This document shows, in pieces, positions 61,352-64,000 of a DNA stretch of 64,000 bases; the stretch's first letter is position 1; every line of letters begins with the position of its first letter. The translations under genes were made by a program, and so were the position numbers. The notes under the pieces were generated by a model. That model was not told the DNA's origin. It made no database searches and was given only the letters and a program-made list of their open reading frames with translations. The stretch comes from CAXXOK01 sp964584315 (GTDB lineage Bacteria; Bacillota; Clostridia; Christensenellales; Aristaeellaceae). The DNA lies in the NCBI GenBank assembly GCA_964584315.1, contig CAZOZO010000001.1, positions 84,225-148,224 on the forward strand, in the 5' to 3' direction.

Positions 61352-63628
61352 ATGAAGGGAAACAGACTGATTTTCCGCGGCGGGCTGTCCGTATCGTCGC
61401 GTCGCCTGCCAAACGCCGAGGGAACCATTCGGGCAGCGAGCCTGCCTGCGCACCTTTTGTGCGCGGTGCTCGTGTGCCTGTGCTTTGCGTTGCCCGTGCC
61501 CGCGTCGGCGGAAGCCGCCACGCCCGCACCCACGGTAGCTGCCGCCGAAAGCGCCGCTTACCGAACGCTGGCAAAGGGCGCGAGCGGCGCGGATGTGCTG
61601 CGCCTCAAGCAGCGCATGCAGGAGTTGGGCTTCTTCAATGCGGATGCCACGTTGACCGATACTTACAACAGCACCATGGAATACAAGGTGAAGCAGTACC
61701 AGAACGCACTGGGCGTGAAGGCGACAGGCATTGCCACGCCGGAGCTTCAGGCGGTGCTTTTCAGCCAAAACGGCGGACTGCCTTCGCCGACGCCCGTGCC
61801 AACGCAGGAGATCGTGACCATCGACGGCGTATCGTACCGCACGCTGGCCAAGGGCGCGAGTGGAGCGGATGTGCTGCGCCTCAAACAGCGCATGCAGGAG
61901 CTTGGCTTCTTCGCGCCGGACGCCACCCTGACCGACAGCTACAACAGCACCATGGAGTATAAGGTCAAGAAATACCAAAACGCGCTGGGCATCAAGGCCA
62001 CAGGTGTTGCTACGCCGGAGTTGCAGGCATTGATCTTCGGTGAGGATGGCGGGCTGCCGGTCATTGTACAGGCCGCGACGGCCACGCCAACCGCCGCGCC
62101 GACGGCGATGCCGACGCCCACGGAGGCACCCACTGCGGTACCTACGCCGACAGTCGCGTCCACGTCGCAGCCTCCCCAGGTCGATGCGACCGGGGGAGAG
62201 ACAGGCTACCGAACCCTGCAAACAGGCATGAGCGGTGCGGATGTGCTGCGCCTCAAGCAGCGGATGCAGCAGTTTGGGTTTTTCGCGCCGGACGCGACCC
62301 TGACCGACGCCTACAACAGCACCATGGAATACAAGGTGAAGCAATACCAGCAACAGATGGGCGTGAAGGTGACGGGCATCGCCACGCCCGCATTCCAGAT
62401 CACTGCCTACGGCGAAGGCGGCGGGTTGCCCGCGTCTACGCCCACACCAGCTCCTTCGCCCGATACGGTCGAGATCGACGGGGTGGCTTACCGCACGCTC
62501 AAGCTGCGCATGTCCGGCGAGGATGTACAGCGTTTTAAGCAACGGCTCAAGGAGCTGGGCTACTTCCCGCAGAATGCGGAGATCACCGGCGATTACAACA
62601 GCACCATGGAATACAAGGTAAAGCAATACCAGGACGACCTGGGGCAGAAGGCGACAGGCATCGCTACGCCCGAGCTGCAAGCGCTGGCGTTCGGCGATTA
62701 CGGCGGCCTGCCCAAGCCCGTGCCGCCAGTATTGCCGCTCTTGCCGCCGCTCACGGAGGAAGGCTTCTTGCCCAATCAGGCGGAGGAGTTCGTCTACGAG
62801 GATTCCCAAGCAGGGCAGTGGGTTTATATCTCCGGAACGCTGCGGGTGCAGATCGTGCGCTACACCCGCGAGGGCCACAGCCCCCTCGTCTGGTACGAGA
62901 CAGATATCCGTTTTACGGGTGCGGAGGCTTTCCAGCGGTTTGACGCGCTGGAGAAATATAAGGGCAAGTTCAACACCGAGTATCCACACCTGATCGCCGC
63001 GCGCAACAACCTGGTGTTGGCCTTCAATGACGATTTTTACGGCATCCGAAGCCACCGCAGGCAAAAGCAGGGCGTGATCATCCGCGACGGCGCGCTGGTC
63101 GTGGACGACCCGTACCGCAAGAACGTGGTCAATTATATGCCGCCGCTGGACATTCTCGCCTTTTTTCAGGACGGCAGCATGAAGGCGTTCTACGGCAACG
63201 AGTACACCGCGGAGCAGCTGCTCGCCATGGGCGTGCGTGACACGCTCAGCTTTGGGCCTGTGCTGCTCCGAGATGGCGAGCTGGGCCAGCAGGTGGCGGA
63301 TGGCAAGTTCTCCAGCGACGAGCCGCGCTGCGCGCTGGGCATGGTCGCGCCCAAACACTACCTGCTGATGACGGTGGAAGGCCGCCATGCCGGCAGCGAC
63401 GGCGCGGGGCTGGGCTGGATCGCCGCGCGTATGAAGGAACTGGGCGTGCGCGAGGCTGTGAACCTGGACGGCGGCAATACGACGGCGCTTGTGTTCCGCG
63501 GGCAACTGCTCAATAAGATCGGCACACTCAATGGCAAGATGGTGGTGTTGCGCGGCGTGCGCTCGGTTTCCAGCGTCATGGGCATCGGCCGCAACATCAC
63601 AGCCATACCGTCGGACGACGGAGAATGA
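61352..63628 (+). CDS. Secreted phosphodiester glycosidase (NAGPA family) with four peptidoglycan-binding repeats
   Basis: This 758-residue protein has a signal peptide or membrane anchor (about 27-56). Four copies of a 70-residue peptidoglycan-binding type 1 domain begin near residues 70, 162, 286 and 380, each with YRTL, GxDVLRLKQRM and YNSTMEYKVKQYQ. Pro/Thr-rich linkers separate some of them. The C-terminal part (about 480-750) is an NAGPA-type phosphodiester glycosidase: DGALVVDDP, the Asp-Gly strand AVNLDGGNTTALV and MGIGRNITA. Such enzymes cut sugar-phosphate diester bonds, as in wall teichoic acid or glycolipids; the substrate here is inference. It is cotranscribed with the LRR gene. 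The GGAG site lies 11 bases before the ATG. Confidence 0.93.
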   Translation: MKGNRLIFRGGLSVSSRRLPNAEGTIRAASLPAHLLCAVLVCLCFALPVPASAEAATPAPTVAAAESAAYRTLAKGASGADVLRLKQRMQELGFFNADATLTDTYNSTMEYKVKQYQNALGVKATGIATPELQAVLFSQNGGLPSPTPVPTQEIVTIDGVSYRTLAKGASGADVLRLKQRMQELGFFAPDATLTDSYNSTMEYKVKKYQNALGIKATGVATPELQALIFGEDGGLPVIVQAATATPTAAPTAMPTPTEAPTAVPTPTVASTSQPPQVDATGGETGYRTLQTGMSGADVLRLKQRMQQFGFFAPDATLTDAYNSTMEYKVKQYQQQMGVKVTGIATPAFQITAYGEGGGLPASTPTPAPSPDTVEIDGVAYRTLKLRMSGEDVQRFKQRLKELGYFPQNAEITGDYNSTMEYKVKQYQDDLGQKATGIATPELQALAFGDYGGLPKPVPPVLPLLPPLTEEGFLPNQAEEFVYEDSQAGQWVYISGTLRVQIVRYTREGHSPLVWYETDIRFTGAEAFQRFDALEKYKGKFNTEYPHLIAARNNLVLAFNDDFYGIRSHRRQKQGVIIRDGALVVDDPYRKNVVNYMPPLDILAFFQDGSMKAFYGNEYTAEQLLAMGVRDTLSFGPVLLRDGELGQQVADGKFSSDEPRCALGMVAPKHYLLMTVEGRHAGSDGAGLGWIAARMKELGVREAVNLDGGNTTALVFRGQLLNKIGTLNGKMVVLRGVRSVSSVMGIGRNITAIPSDDGE

Positions 63629-63831
63629 TCAACGCCGAAGCAAACTGTTAACACATCGGCGTTGCAGGGGCTTTGACCGCTGGCTTTACCTTTCAAGCTT
63701 GACACAGCCACGCCGTGCCTTTACTTGCGCAAAGGAATAGCAGACAGGACCAGGCGATTGATCATGAGCGTAACAGCTCGAATCACATGACATGCCGCCC
63801 ATGTGCTCCGGAGGGCATTGTGGGAAAGCAA

Positions 63832-63859
63832 GCCCCGCCGCACTGAAATGCGACGGGGC
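63832..63859. terminator. Hairpin between the glycosidase gene and the converging partial gene
   Basis: An 11-bp stem with one mismatch (GCCCCGCCGCA and TGCGACGGGGC) closes a CTGAAA loop, with CTTTG on one side and TTGCTTT on the other strand. A second hairpin (63630-63638 with 63656-63664, 17-base loop) lies just after the glycosidase stop. Nothing else is seen in this 271-base gap. Confidence 0.5.
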
Positions 63860-63899
63860 CTTTGCCTGGCTTTGTAAAGCTGCTGTACGTACTGTTTGC

Positions 63900-64000
63900 T
63901 TACAGCACGACCTCTGCCCGTCCGGCGCTCACGGTCATGCGCCGTACCTGCGCGCCATCGTAGACGACCAGCGTGAAGCCGCGATGCGCGCCCTCCACCC
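63900..64000 (-). CDS. C-terminal fragment of an unidentified protein
   Basis: A minus-strand frame enters from the window edge and ends at a TAA (63900-63902), giving the last 32 residues, VEGAHRGFTLVVYDGAQ then VRRMTVSAGRAEVVL. The alternating hydrophobic pattern suggests the final strands of a beta-sandwich. No family can be named from so little, and it is convergent with the glycosidase gene. Confidence 0.5.
   Translation of the reverse strand, partial: VEGAHRGFTLVVYDGAQVRRMTVSAGRAEVVL

Overview
The window is about 64 kb of a high-GC (roughly 60%) chromosome. It looks like a Firmicute of the class Clostridia. The evidence is the gene order priA-def-fmt-rsmB-rlmN-prpC-prkC-rsgA-rpe, a fabT-like fabH-acpP-fabK-fabD-fabG-fabF-accB-fabZ-accC-accD-accA operon with FabK in place of FabI, an ATP-type PckA, strong GGAGG ribosome sites with frequent GTG and TTG starts, and consensus sigma-A promoters. 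I cannot name the genus. No rRNA, tRNA, CRISPR array, transposase or phage gene was seen. Most of the long antisense reading frames are shadows caused by the GC content.

Region 1 (1-16 kb, mainly minus strand) holds a truncated acyl-CoA synthetase with its own consensus promoter, then a tight translation, signalling and replication-restart operon read from priA (12887) down to rpe (1289). Its oddest member is RsmB, which carries an N-terminal tail of 32 tandem 11-residue units. A D-Ala-D-Ala carboxypeptidase and a MATE exporter lie upstream. Region 2 (16-21 kb, plus strand) has dnaX, rsmA and pckA, with an 810-bp gene-free stretch before pckA. Region 3 (21-28.6 kb) has a two-subunit NHLM-type peptide exporter with a tiny HlyD-like protein and no recognisable precursor. 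It is divergent from two small DUF4342-like membrane proteins across an intergenic region with an ideal promoter and 11-bp-phased direct repeats. A GNAT enzyme and a TRIC-type channel follow.

Region 4 (28.6-39.9 kb, plus strand) is a complete type II fatty acid synthesis and acetyl-CoA carboxylase operon. It is headed by a MarR regulator with an operator-like palindrome on its own promoter, and ends with a DegV (FakB-like) gene, a VOC gene and a strong terminator. Region 5 (40-55 kb) has an M28 peptidase, then a minus-strand signalling set: diguanylate cyclase, substrate-binding lipoprotein, HD-GYP response regulator and BvgS-like hybrid kinase. Divergent from the cyclase is a plus-strand polysaccharide locus: a membrane-spanning glycosidase/HEAT-repeat fusion, a processive GT2 synthase and a GH18 lipoprotein. 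I infer that this is a c-di-GMP-linked exopolysaccharide system, and it is the best candidate here for something undescribed. Region 6 (55-64 kb) has an SPFH protein with repeated modules, an ABC-2 exporter (ATPase plus two permeases), and a pair of secreted proteins: a leucine-rich-repeat protein and a four-repeat peptidoglycan-binding phosphodiester glycosidase.

Several start codons were moved from the longest frame to the codon with a good ribosome site (dacF, MATE, def, rsmA, pckA, TRIC, marR, accA, the GH/HEAT protein, GH18, SPFH and both ABC permeases). All functions are inferred from motifs read by eye; no database search was run.
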